Shown: piece by piece, positions 1 through 7,148 of the stretch
Layout: each line of letters starts with the position of its first letter
Numbering within the stretch: the stretch's first letter is position 1
Origin: Motiliproteus sp041586615
GTDB lineage: Bacteria; Pseudomonadota; Gammaproteobacteria; Pseudomonadales; Balneatricaceae
Reading direction: 5' to 3'
Length of the DNA stretch: 34,442 nucleotides
Assembly (NCBI GenBank): GCA_041586615.1
Contig: JBFGZS010000051.1
Span: forward strand, 1 to 34,442
Notes under the pieces: generated by a model
Database searches by the model: none
What the model was told of the DNA's origin: nothing
The model's input: the letters and a program-made list of their open reading frames with translations, nothing else
Position numbers and translations under genes: made by a program

Positions 1-55
1 ACCGCCAGGTTGTGATTTGTTCATGCCAGAAATGGGCGCGCTCTTGGGTAGTCAT
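1..55 (-). mobile_element. 5' end of a probable IS66-type accessory (TnpA-like) gene, cut by the window edge
   Basis: An ATG at 55-53 on the minus strand opens a frame that runs off the window edge after 18 residues, MTTQERAHFWHEQITTWR. A good ribosome binding site (GAGGAA) lies 8 bases upstream. The pattern of a short polar start, a Phe-Trp pair and then an amphipathic helix is how the small TnpA-type accessory proteins of IS66-family elements usually begin (family knowledge from memory). It points away from the DUF4105 gene and starts 30 bases beyond that gene's stop, which suggests the element's left end lies between about 56 and 100. I could not recognise a terminal inverted repeat. The family call rests on only 18 residues. 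Confidence 0.5.
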
Positions 56-84
56 CGCTGATTCCTCGATATAGATGAGAGAAA

Positions 85-1593
85 TCAGTGTGTCGGAGTC
101 AGTGCTTGGAAAACAGGTGCTGATTTAACGGCGCTTACAGTACGGATATTCAACAGATCAACTCGTTCCAACTGTAAACGGCCTTCACTCGCTTGTAACT
201 CAACGTCTACCATCAGCAGTTGCGATAATGGCATTCTTCCTGCATTCAGATTAAGCAAATCAAAGTAGCTGCCGCGAAAACCTAACCTTAAATGATCACG
301 TTTTTTTTGATGGCCGAGCGCAATTCTTATTGCAGATGAGTTCTGCCCCTTTTCCGGTGACTCCGGTGGCCGAGTATCTTGTAGCTTGTATGCTGTTCGT
401 GAGGAAAGAATTAACATCTCTTGCAGCAACAGCTTCTTTGCTTCTTGGTATTCGGGCAAATCCGCTTGATTGATACGAAGCTCAAAGTAATCAAACAGGC
501 TATCGATTACCCCCATCTTCTCGTCCAAAGAAAGGCCACGGTAAGTCGGCTTTTCTAAGTTAATCGGACTCTCTATCACGTTGCCTAGCGCTTGTTGCTG
601 CACCTTAGATAATTGCTGATATTTGTTATAAAAACGTTTTTGCCGGGAAGGAATAAATCGTCCTGGCTCCAGCAAAGATGCCCCGTCGTGCTCGGCCTTC
701 TGTAGCCGTTTGATCAAATCAATGGGCGGTATCCAACCTTTCACACTCTTCAGCAGCGTATCGTCAGACACTAATTGAACGAGCTCGACTATTCGATAAG
801 CACAGTTCTTCGTCAAATAATAATAAGTGAACAGATGACCCTGTAATTCCCAAAGATGGGCCACGATCAAAGACGTTTCATCAGGCGTTAGACGCAGACG
901 ATATTCCCACATATCACGTAGCTCAATATCCCCGTAAGCCTGCGTTTGTTCATAAAAACTACCTTGGGTGAAACCTGCGTCATAGCCGCCAGTAAGTCCT
1001 CTAGCAATATATACCACGGGGTTTTCTTCATCAGGGATAATTGCACCAAAGTCGATACTGGTATCGAGCAGATGGCCTTGCACATCACCAGAAGGGGTAT
1101 TCAAGCGTAATAGCAGGTGGCCATAAAACGAAGCGGGATTATCCAGATAGCCCGTCGCGTAGACCAAACTTAACGACTCTGCTCTGTTAGCCTCATTCCA
1201 GGATCGATAGGCTGAACAGGCCGCTTGTTTAGTCTCTGGCAAGATCCGCTTGCTTTTCAACCATTGGTATCGAGCAGGGTAACGACATTGACCATGGTTG
1301 TCAGAATCTAAGTTTTCAAGACTCTGCAAGGATGCGATTGTGGCAATTAATTCCGCGAGGGGATTTGATCCCCCCTGAGGACTAAGAAAAAAATCCGCGC
1401 TGTTTACCTCACTAAGACCACTATCCAAATCCACGTGCAGTAATTTAAGCCACTGAGGGTCATTGGATAGCGCCTTTTCGGACGCTTTATCGTTCTCAAC
1501 TGGCTCGTTCGCCATTCCCATCTTGCTTAAAAAAACAAGAATAAATAAAAAGTTAACGCAAAAAAGTCGATAAGAACTACGCAAGTGTGGCAT
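85..1593 (-). CDS. DUF4105 (Lnb N-terminal-like) exported envelope protein, probably C-terminally truncated
   Basis: A 502-residue protein with an N-terminal hydrophobic signal segment (residues about 9-27). The DUF4105 core spans about 130-270: a LVYATGYLDNPASFYGHLLLRL stretch of which SFYGHLLLR is typical, then ARGLTGGYDAGF, a YGDIELRDMWEYRL block and the NCAYRIVEL motif with a conserved Cys. This region is related to the N-terminal periplasmic domain of the Lnb lipoprotein N-acyltransferase; whether this member acts on lipids is unknown. As I recall, relatives run to about 600 residues or more and end in a beta-strand-rich part. Here the frame stops soon after that part begins (RVDLLNIR), and a probable IS gene starts 30 bases further on, so the 3' end is probably lost. 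It follows the DUF3015 gene in the same direction, a pairing seen elsewhere in gammaproteobacteria. Confidence 0.8.
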   Translation of the reverse strand: MPHLRSSYRLFCVNFLFILVFLSKMGMANEPVENDKASEKALSNDPQWLKLLHVDLDSGLSEVNSADFFLSPQGGSNPLAELIATIASLQSLENLDSDNHGQCRYPARYQWLKSKRILPETKQAACSAYRSWNEANRAESLSLVYATGYLDNPASFYGHLLLRLNTPSGDVQGHLLDTSIDFGAIIPDEENPVVYIARGLTGGYDAGFTQGSFYEQTQAYGDIELRDMWEYRLRLTPDETSLIVAHLWELQGHLFTYYYLTKNCAYRIVELVQLVSDDTLLKSVKGWIPPIDLIKRLQKAEHDGASLLEPGRFIPSRQKRFYNKYQQLSKVQQQALGNVIESPINLEKPTYRGLSLDEKMGVIDSLFDYFELRINQADLPEYQEAKKLLLQEMLILSSRTAYKLQDTRPPESPEKGQNSSAIRIALGHQKKRDHLRLGFRGSYFDLLNLNAGRMPLSQLLMVDVELQASEGRLQLERVDLLNIRTVSAVKSAPVFQALTPTH

Positions 1594-1612
1594 CTCTAAA
1601 GCACAGCGAATA

Positions 1613-1642
1613 AAAAAGCCCGGGGGTTAAGCCGGGCTTTTT
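1613..1642. terminator. Hairpin terminator or attenuator between the DUF3015 and DUF4105 genes
   Basis: AAAAAGCCCGG and CCGGGCTTTTT arms enclose a short loop, with A-runs and T-runs on both sides, so it could work in either direction. It sits in the 66-base gap between the DUF3015 stop and the DUF4105 start, and would lower DUF4105 expression relative to DUF3015. Confidence 0.75.
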
Positions 1643-1659
1643 CGTACGGTTGACTGACC

Positions 1660-2181
1660 TTATCCCAGCTTGCACTGACCTGCAGTGCTGGAGGCAACAA
1701 CCTGGTATAACCGTTCGGCTTTTTCGAGGCTAGTGGACGTTGCGTAATCTTCTGCGGCAACCATCGAACCAAAATTTTGGCGCATCCGTGTCGTCAGCAA
1801 TGCATGTCCGTCAACTTCACAGCCAGCCATGGTCAGCATCGCAGTTAGATGATTTCCTTGCCCCTTAGCCGTGTCTTCGACGACAGAAGGGTAAGTATCA
1901 AGAATAAACTGCGCAACGTCGCTGGAATATTTGTTGCAGGTTGCAGGTGAGGAGACCTTGGAGGTAACCGCAGTCGTTCCAAAATCCCAGATAATATTCG
2001 AAATCACGGCTATTACATCATTCTTGAAGATCGCACCAATGCCACAGTCACTAAACGGATTCAGTTCCTTTTTAGTTTTAACGGGGGCATCACCCGCCGG
2101 GGTTCCTTCAGCAACGGCCACACCGCTAAGTACAGCGCTCATGGCGGCAACTAAAACAAGATTCTTCTTGATATACTGCAT
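1660..2181 (-). CDS. DUF3015 family exported protein
   Basis: A 173-residue protein. Residues 1-25 form a clean Sec signal peptide with an AVA-E cleavage site. The mature part carries the family hallmarks NPFSDCGIGA, ISNIIWDFGTTA and SSPATC, with conserved cysteines at the start, middle and end (QCKLG) that probably form disulfides in the periplasm. Length matches the family. The start has an AAGGGA ribosome binding site 8 bases upstream. It leads the DUF4105 gene in the same direction, with a hairpin between them. The function of DUF3015 is not established. The link to DUF4105 suggests a joint envelope role, which is inference. Confidence 0.85.
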   Translation of the reverse strand: MQYIKKNLVLVAAMSAVLSGVAVAEGTPAGDAPVKTKKELNPFSDCGIGAIFKNDVIAVISNIIWDFGTTAVTSKVSSPATCNKYSSDVAQFILDTYPSVVEDTAKGQGNHLTAMLTMAGCEVDGHALLTTRMRQNFGSMVAAEDYATSTSLEKAERLYQVVASSTAGQCKLG

Positions 2182-2236
2182 TAAATAAATCCCTTTTTTA
2201 TAAGCTCACGGAAAACACAACTATATTTTTAGCGTG

Positions 2237-2265
2237 AAAATAGCAAACTATTACTTACATATCAA
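2237..2265 (-). promoter_or_regulatory. Candidate sigma-70 promoter for the DUF3015 gene
   Basis: On the minus strand TTGATA (2265-2260) is separated by 17 bases from TATTTT (2242-2237). This would give a leader of about 50 bases before the DUF3015 ATG. The surroundings are very A+T rich, so chance matches are likely. Confidence 0.35.
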
Positions 2266-2434
2266 CAGTCTGCAATTAACAAAAATCATTTTACCCATTG
2301 AATAACCCGTGTTTTCACACTATTTGACTATAGTTAGACCGTGGCTGCGCAGGAGTCCTGATATACGATTAAATAGGTGCGTCTACTGTTGAGCTACGCG
2401 CAGAATACGCTTACCAAGATCGAGGAGGTGCGTC

Positions 2435-3283
2435 GTGTTTTCAAAAATGCTGCTGCGCTTGCTGGCCATAGGATTGATACTTTTGTCGCTAGGAGGATGC
2501 TCCGAATACCTAGTCAATAAATACGCCTTTCACCCCGTTTCCTTCCAAACGAAAGATTACGAGATAACGGACAACCGTATTCAAGAATTTGTATTCGCGA
2601 CCCAACACAACAGCAGTCTCCACGCATTCTACATTCCCTACCCCGGCAAACAAAAATTAGTCATTTTTTTTCATGGCAATTCAGGTAATTCACTTCAGCG
2701 CCTGCTTACCGCTTGGGATCTGGCAAAAACAGGCGTGAATGTTATGCTCGTCAGCTATCGCGGTTATGGACGAAACCTTGGCACACCCTCGGAAAAAGGT
2801 ATCTACGAGGATGCTGCCGCTGCGGTCAATTTTGCGAGGTTACAATTAGGTTATCCTGAAGCCGATATATTCATCTTGGGGCGGTCATTGGGGACCGCGG
2901 TAGCGATAGACGTTGCCCAAGACCGAGCTTTTGGCGGTTTAATATTGATAAGCCCGTTCCCCAGCGGTCAGGACGTCCTAATCGCAGGTGGTGCGAACCT
3001 ATTGGGCCAATTAATTGGTGATACGCCTTTTAATTCCATAACAAAATTATCGCGCATTAACGCTCCGGCACTGTTTATTTTCGGAGACCGCGATACGTTA
3101 ATTCCAGGAAGACTTTCCCGCAAGCTTTACGATTTATATCCATCAGCATACAAGAATATTTCGGTAGTCCTGGGCGCTGATCATAACGATATTCTGGATG
3201 TCTCCGGACCCCGCCTATGGGACAGAATAGAAGCTTTTATTTCGGCCCCAGAACAACATTCCAGCCAAGAAACATCGCTGTAA
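2435..3283 (+). CDS. Lipoprotein alpha/beta hydrolase of the BEM46/ABHD13-like family
   Basis: A 282-residue protein starting at a GTG with a strong GAGGAGG site upstream. Residues 6-22 form a lipoprotein signal ending in the lipobox LGGC (Cys22), so it is probably membrane-anchored. The alpha/beta hydrolase fold shows the oxyanion motif FFHGNSGN (about 78-85), the SYRGYG strand, the nucleophile elbow GRSLG (Ser151), acid Asp220 in GDRDTLIP and His250 in ADHND, so the triad is complete. The order of motifs matches the BEM46-like serine hydrolases. The substrate is unknown. It converges on the ene-reductase gene with only 24 bases between stops and no visible terminator. Base composition is more A+T rich than genes further right. 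Confidence 0.88.
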   Translation: MFSKMLLRLLAIGLILLSLGGCSEYLVNKYAFHPVSFQTKDYEITDNRIQEFVFATQHNSSLHAFYIPYPGKQKLVIFFHGNSGNSLQRLLTAWDLAKTGVNVMLVSYRGYGRNLGTPSEKGIYEDAAAAVNFARLQLGYPEADIFILGRSLGTAVAIDVAQDRAFGGLILISPFPSGQDVLIAGGANLLGQLIGDTPFNSITKLSRINAPALFIFGDRDTLIPGRLSRKLYDLYPSAYKNISVVLGADHNDILDVSGPRLWDRIEAFISAPEQHSSQETSL

Positions 3284-3307
3284 AACCTAAAATAATACTT
3301 ATCTCGC

Positions 3308-4390
3308 TCACAAGACATGCATCGCCGGGTAGTCGGTGTAGCCCTCGGGGCCCGGGGTATAGAAGCTGTCCATATCGGGGGTGTTTTCTGCCGCGCTGGC
3401 GCGCCAGCGGATCACCAGATCCGGGTTGGCCAAAAACGGGCGCCCCACCGCAACCAGATCACAGCGGCTCGCAGCCAGTTCGCTCTGTGCACGGTCGGCG
3501 TCATAGCCTCCACAAAGAATCAGCGAGCCCTGAAACGCATTGCGGATCTTATCTTTGATCGAATAGGGCACGATCGGCGCCCCCATCGAGGCGTGATCAA
3601 CCAGGTGTATATACACCAGTCCGCGGGCGTTCAGCCGTTCGGTCAGATACACGTAATCGGCCTCCATCCCCTCGTAGAGTGGCATATCGTTGAAGACGCC
3701 AAAAGGGGACAGACGGATGCCGACTTTCTGCTTACCCATCACGCCACACACCGCGTCGACCACCTCCAGCACAAAACGCACACGGTTCTCGATTGATCCC
3801 CCGTAGTTATCCTCGCGCTTATTTGAGGTAGGCCGGATAAACTGTTCCAGCAGATAGCCATTGGCAGCGTGCAATTCAACGCCATCGAATCCGGCCTGCA
3901 GGGCATTTTCTGCCGCGTGGACAAACTCGGCGATGGTGGCGCTGATATCCGCTTCCGTCATTTCCTGCGGGATGGGATGCGGCAGCAACCCTTGGCTATC
4001 GGTGTACATTTCACCCTTGGCGGCCACCGCCGAAGGCGCGAGTATGCGTGCCTTTGCAGGCATATTCTGCCCGTGAGCAACGCGGCCACAGTGCATCAAC
4101 TGCACAAAAATTTTGGCACCTTTACGATGAACCGCATCGGTAACCCCCCGCCAGCCATTCACCTGCGCCGGACTAAAAATGCCGGGGATGCGCGGATAAC
4201 CCAAACCATTCGGCGAGGGCGAGGTTCCTTCGGTGACAATCAACCCGGCCGAGCCACGCTGCGCGTAGTACTGAGCCATCAATTCATTGGGGAGGTTATC
4301 GGTTGCCCGGCAGCGGGTCATGGGGGCCATGACCAAATGATTTTGCAGGGTCAGCGGCCCCAAGGTGGCCTTAGCGAACAAGATTAGCAT
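3308..4390 (-). CDS. nemA: Old Yellow Enzyme family ene-reductase (N-ethylmaleimide reductase-like)
   Basis: An FMN-dependent TIM-barrel reductase that reduces activated C=C bonds (enones, maleimides, nitroesters) using NAD(P)H. Visible motifs in order are LGPLTLQNHLVMAPMTR at the N-terminus, the AQYYAQR segment, the FVQLMHCGR strand, and VELHAANGYLLEQF followed by NKREDNYGGS, which hold the ligand-binding His/Asn pair and phosphate-loop neighbours. Near the C-terminus are LILCGGYD and DLVAVGRPFLANPDLV (FMN phosphate site). I chose the ATG at 4390, which gives 360 residues, close to NemA. The frame is open to a TTG at 4426, but the extra residues do not match the family. GGAG lies about 10 bases upstream of the chosen ATG. 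No TetR-type nemR regulator is adjacent. Confidence 0.9.
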   Translation of the reverse strand: MLILFAKATLGPLTLQNHLVMAPMTRCRATDNLPNELMAQYYAQRGSAGLIVTEGTSPSPNGLGYPRIPGIFSPAQVNGWRGVTDAVHRKGAKIFVQLMHCGRVAHGQNMPAKARILAPSAVAAKGEMYTDSQGLLPHPIPQEMTEADISATIAEFVHAAENALQAGFDGVELHAANGYLLEQFIRPTSNKREDNYGGSIENRVRFVLEVVDAVCGVMGKQKVGIRLSPFGVFNDMPLYEGMEADYVYLTERLNARGLVYIHLVDHASMGAPIVPYSIKDKIRNAFQGSLILCGGYDADRAQSELAASRCDLVAVGRPFLANPDLVIRWRASAAENTPDMDSFYTPGPEGYTDYPAMHVL

Positions 4391-4552
4391 AAAGAGAGCG
4401 CTCCAAAACGCAAAATAGCCCGGCAACCGTTACGCCGGTCAATCGGTCAACGTATTACCCGTCTCTCTACTATAGGTGAAAAACAGCCGCCGACAGGGGC
4501 CTATACCAGTACCAACCACACAGGGTACGTGCGACTAATTAGGTGCAGAATG

Positions 4553-4578
4553 GGTACGGCAAATAGGTACGGCAAATG
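4553..4578. repeat. Two tandem copies of a 13-base unit
   Basis: GGTACGGCAAAT plus one variable base (A, then G) occurs twice head to tail. It lies in the gene-poor stretch and looks like a small replication-slippage duplication. Confidence 0.8.
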
Positions 4579-4748
4579 CGGCTCAGTCCATAACCGCCAC
4601 TGCCGCTTCCCCCATCTGAACCACATGACCAACAGCGCTTAAACCTATTGTTTTCCAATGACTATCAACAAGGCTGTTTTTTGTCCGGATGCCTCCAGAC
4701 CCGCAGCTATGCGGGTTAAGGGTACTTGCCCATAAAGGTTGCACAAGG

Positions 4749-4771
4749 TTATCCACAGATTCTGTGGATGA
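4749..4771. promoter_or_regulatory. Palindrome built from two facing DnaA-box-like sequences
   Basis: TTATCCACA (4749-4757) is an exact match to the consensus DnaA box. TGTGGATGA (4763-4771) is an inverted near-match. Together they form a perfect 19-base palindrome ATCCACAGATTCTGTGGAT at 4751-4769. It could bind DnaA or another dimeric regulator. No other boxes, A+T-rich unwinding region or dnaA/dnaN genes are nearby, so it is not an obvious origin. Confidence 0.5.
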
Positions 4772-4888
4772 CGGGGCAGACGCCATCAGCCCGCGGGCAG
4801 CTACTGCTTAAAACACAATAATTGATAAACCAACGGTGCGAATCAGTCCAGCGACGCGATAGAGCAGGTCTCTTCTGCGCTTGCTGCC

Positions 4889-5104
4889 ATGAATATGAGT
4901 AACAGCCGGATTTTACGTTCACAGATCAGCCCCAGTGGTGGCATGTACGTGCTGGTCGGTCTAACCAAAGCGAGCTACGACGCCAACATCAAGGACCTGT
5001 TCGAAAATAAAATGGACACTGAAAACCCGGAACTCTATCAACAGTTCCTTAGAGAAGAGGGCAATACATCCCTCGAGAAAACCCGCCAGAACCTAAAGCT
5101 TTAA
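4889..5104 (+). CDS. Small hypothetical ORF, probably the C-terminal remnant of a larger gene
   Basis: A 71-residue frame with protein-like composition (GGMYVLVGLTKASYD, then an acidic and Gln-rich helix ending NLKL). There is no ribosome binding site before the ATG. The same frame stays open and protein-like upstream to a stop at 4826-4828, reading QVSSALAAMNMSNSRIL across the proposed start, with no alternative start codon in it. This suggests a 5'-truncated gene. The pattern of a YVLV strand followed by a charged C-terminal helix is reminiscent of the end of LPP20/LpoB-like lipoproteins. That is a weak, memory-based comparison. It is followed 37 bases later by the transglycosylase in the same direction and may once have been its operon partner. 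Confidence 0.45.
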   Translation: MNMSNSRILRSQISPSGGMYVLVGLTKASYDANIKDLFENKMDTENPELYQQFLREEGNTSLEKTRQNLKL

Positions 5105-5141
5105 CCGTTCGCGCCCCGTGCCCGACCTAACAGGTAAAACG

Positions 5142-6452
5142 ATGAACAGATTAGCAACCGTCCTGATCGTTACCATCGGCCTAGGTACGGGCACGGGCCA
5201 CGCCGCTTCCTCGCCCCCGTCGATGCAAGACACCACGTCGGTTAAGGCGCCTTATGCGATATGGCGGGAACAGCGCATGGCGCGTTACGAACAGTTTCGT
5301 GAAAAATACCTGGCGCGTTACCAGGCTTACCGTCTTGGTATTATCAGTCGCTGGGGGAAGCCCGAGCTATCCGATGCGACCCATTATGTGCACTATTCCG
5401 ATGATCTGACAAAAAAAGTCGTCATCGATTACGAAAGTAACCAAATTCGCGTTGCCGTGCTTGAAGAACCGGCTAAGCCGGTGACTCTGGATATCGCAGA
5501 AGAGCTCGTCGTCCTAGCCCAACGATCCGTGCAAACCGCACTCGAAAGCGATCCTGTCGTAGCCTTAGGACAGAATAGCGATTCGCGCTCTTTGCTGGAA
5601 AGCGCGCTAGGTGCCGCCGGAGAACCGGCACTCGCTGACGCCGTGAAACTGGCAGCAACAACCCGTATTGATGTCACACCGTTACCGCTATCCCTGCAGG
5701 CCGAAGCCAGCGTGCGTCAGCAGGCGCGTAGGGAGAGGCAAGGCTCTCACCCCAAATCGCAAGCGAATAACGATCCGGATGACAGCGCCATTCGCGCAGC
5801 CTTCGACCAGGCTCGCGCGAACCAACAGCACGTGAAGCACCGCATTCGAACTTACGTCATAACCCTACCAGAAGACACCATGCTCAAGCGAGCCAAACAC
5901 TACGCGGCCCCGATTGCGACGGCCGCTGAAAGCTATAACCTGGATCCGGCCTTGGTTTACGCGATCACCCAAATCGAATCGGCGTTTAACCCGCTGGCTC
6001 GCTCTCATATTCCTGCCTTCGGGCTGATGCAGATAGTACCCACCAGCGCCGGAAAAGACGTCAACAAGCTGCTGTATCAGAAGAGCAAGGCCCCATCCGC
6101 TGAACGCTTACTCGATGCTGAAGAAAATCTGAAGTTTGGTACCGCCTACTTACACCTACTTAATTCACGGTACTTGAGGCGGATTAGCGATCCCGAAAGC
6201 AGGCTCTACTGTATGATTGCCGCCTATAATACCGGCGCCGGCAATGTCGCCTCGGTTTTCCACCCGCAGGGCGAAAAAAAGATCAGGGCGGCGGCGATGG
6301 CGATCAATGCCTTGTCCCCCGCAGAGGTCTACCAGCGATTGATCGAAAAACTCCCTTACCAGGAAACCCGCCATTATCTTAAGAAGGTCAACATCGCATT
6401 AGAGCAATATAAAAAGGCGCTCAAGACGCCTTCACCGCTCAACGCTATCTAA
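5142..6452 (+). CDS. MltC-like lytic murein transglycosylase with a DUF3393-type N-terminal region
   Basis: Cleaves peptidoglycan glycan strands non-hydrolytically to anhydro-muropeptides in the periplasm. Numbered from the ATG at 5142 (436 residues), residues 1-22 form a Sec signal (GTGHAA). Residues about 35-190 resemble the N-terminal domain of MltC (WREQRMARYEQFREKYLARYQ, then KKVVIDYESNQIRVAV). Residues about 255-430 are the SLT lysozyme-like domain with the catalytic Glu279 in TQIESAFNP, AFGLMQIVP, AAYNTGAGNV and ETRHYLKKV. A GTG at 5118 would add 8 residues before the signal, so the ATG is preferred. Unlike E. coli MltC there is no lipobox Cys, which suggests a soluble periplasmic enzyme. 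A Gln/Arg-rich low-complexity linker lies around 190-215. Confidence 0.88.
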   Translation: MNRLATVLIVTIGLGTGTGHAASSPPSMQDTTSVKAPYAIWREQRMARYEQFREKYLARYQAYRLGIISRWGKPELSDATHYVHYSDDLTKKVVIDYESNQIRVAVLEEPAKPVTLDIAEELVVLAQRSVQTALESDPVVALGQNSDSRSLLESALGAAGEPALADAVKLAATTRIDVTPLPLSLQAEASVRQQARRERQGSHPKSQANNDPDDSAIRAAFDQARANQQHVKHRIRTYVITLPEDTMLKRAKHYAAPIATAAESYNLDPALVYAITQIESAFNPLARSHIPAFGLMQIVPTSAGKDVNKLLYQKSKAPSAERLLDAEENLKFGTAYLHLLNSRYLRRISDPESRLYCMIAAYNTGAGNVASVFHPQGEKKIRAAAMAINALSPAEVYQRLIEKLPYQETRHYLKKVNIALEQYKKALKTPSPLNAI

Positions 6453-6489
6453 TACGCGAAATCAGCGGCAGGAGTCGTCGGTACCGCCG

Positions 6490-6972
6490 CTATTGCACCG
6501 CAACGATCAGATAGTGCATCTCCACCCCGTTGACCTGCAGGGACAGCGCATCGTCGACCCGCTTTTTTAACACCGCCTTGCCCAAGGGCGCAGTGGGCGT
6601 TACCACGCGGATGGAGCGCCCCTGCCACTCAACGCGCATCCCCCCGGCCTCCGGCCCCAGAAACAGCAGCCGCTCGCTACCGTCTTCGGCCTCCAAACTC
6701 ACCAGTGTCCCGACCTGAATGGCGGCCTGCGGCGCAATATTGGCGGAGGAGAGACGTCGATAGCGCAGGATGGCATTCTGCAGTTCCAGTGCCCGCAGTG
6801 ACAGGCCGTGGGCCAGATACGCGGCCTCGAGTCCCAGCGTATCGTACTTGTTTTCCGCCACATTTTCGCTGTGCGTCGCGCTTTCATGCGCCTGCTGGCT
6901 GGCCCCGACGACGGTCGCAAGTTCTTGTTCCAGCTGGTCGATAATACGCTGTATCAATTCGGTTTTTGGCAT
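6490..6972 (-). CDS. GreA/GreB-fold transcription factor-like protein
   Basis: A 160-residue protein starting MPKTELIQRIIDQLEQ. Residues about 3-75 form an N-terminal coiled-coil hairpin with an acidic and polar tip (HSENVAENKYDTLGLEA). Residues about 80-160 resemble the C-terminal FKBP-like domain of GreA/GreB (GTLVSLEAEDG, LFLGPEAGG, VVTPTAPLGKAVLKKRVDD). GreA/GreB proteins enter the RNA polymerase secondary channel and stimulate transcript cleavage. This shorter relative is known from Pseudomonas-like bacteria and its exact role is not established. The frame extends upstream to a GTG at 7068, but those 32 residues are not family-like, so the ATG at 6972 is chosen despite a weak ribosome binding site. 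It converges on the transglycosylase. Confidence 0.8.
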   Translation of the reverse strand: MPKTELIQRIIDQLEQELATVVGASQQAHESATHSENVAENKYDTLGLEAAYLAHGLSLRALELQNAILRYRRLSSANIAPQAAIQVGTLVSLEAEDGSERLLFLGPEAGGMRVEWQGRSIRVVTPTAPLGKAVLKKRVDDALSLQVNGVEMHYLIVAVQ

Positions 6973-7148
6973 GTGTTCAGGCTTTTCCAGGGGGGCAGGC
7001 AGCCTAACGTACACCGGTGCATGGGTAAACACTACGCTGAAGTTCAAAACAGCAGGGATAATGACCACCCAACCTCAATAGATAAACCCACCTGAAAATG
7101 CTAACGTTCTCTGTTACGTTTACAGATCGATCAGGACATTCGACAGCC

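Larger units (their letters stand above)
4427..4888. other. Gene-poor stretch of about 460 bases
   Basis: I see no convincing gene here. It contains a short inverted repeat CCGGC...GCCGG just upstream of the ene-reductase (about 4420-4438), a doubled CGGTCAA (about 4437-4450), a 13-base tandem duplication and a DnaA-box-like palindrome, the last two listed separately. A 67-codon minus-strand frame at 4583-4786 has no family resemblance and no ribosome binding site that I can see. Confidence 0.5.

Noticed and set aside
4749..4771. Replication origin
   Set aside because: Only one exact and one near DnaA box, no A+T-rich unwinding element and none of the usual origin genes in the window.
4583..4786. 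67-codon minus-strand frame in the gene-poor stretch
   Set aside because: No ribosome binding site or recognisable fold. It contains the DnaA-box palindrome and reads like chance sequence.
6464..6491. AGCGGC...GCCGCT inverted repeat between the transglycosylase and the Gre-like gene
   Set aside because: Short arms, a long loop and no T run. It could be chance in GC-rich sequence.
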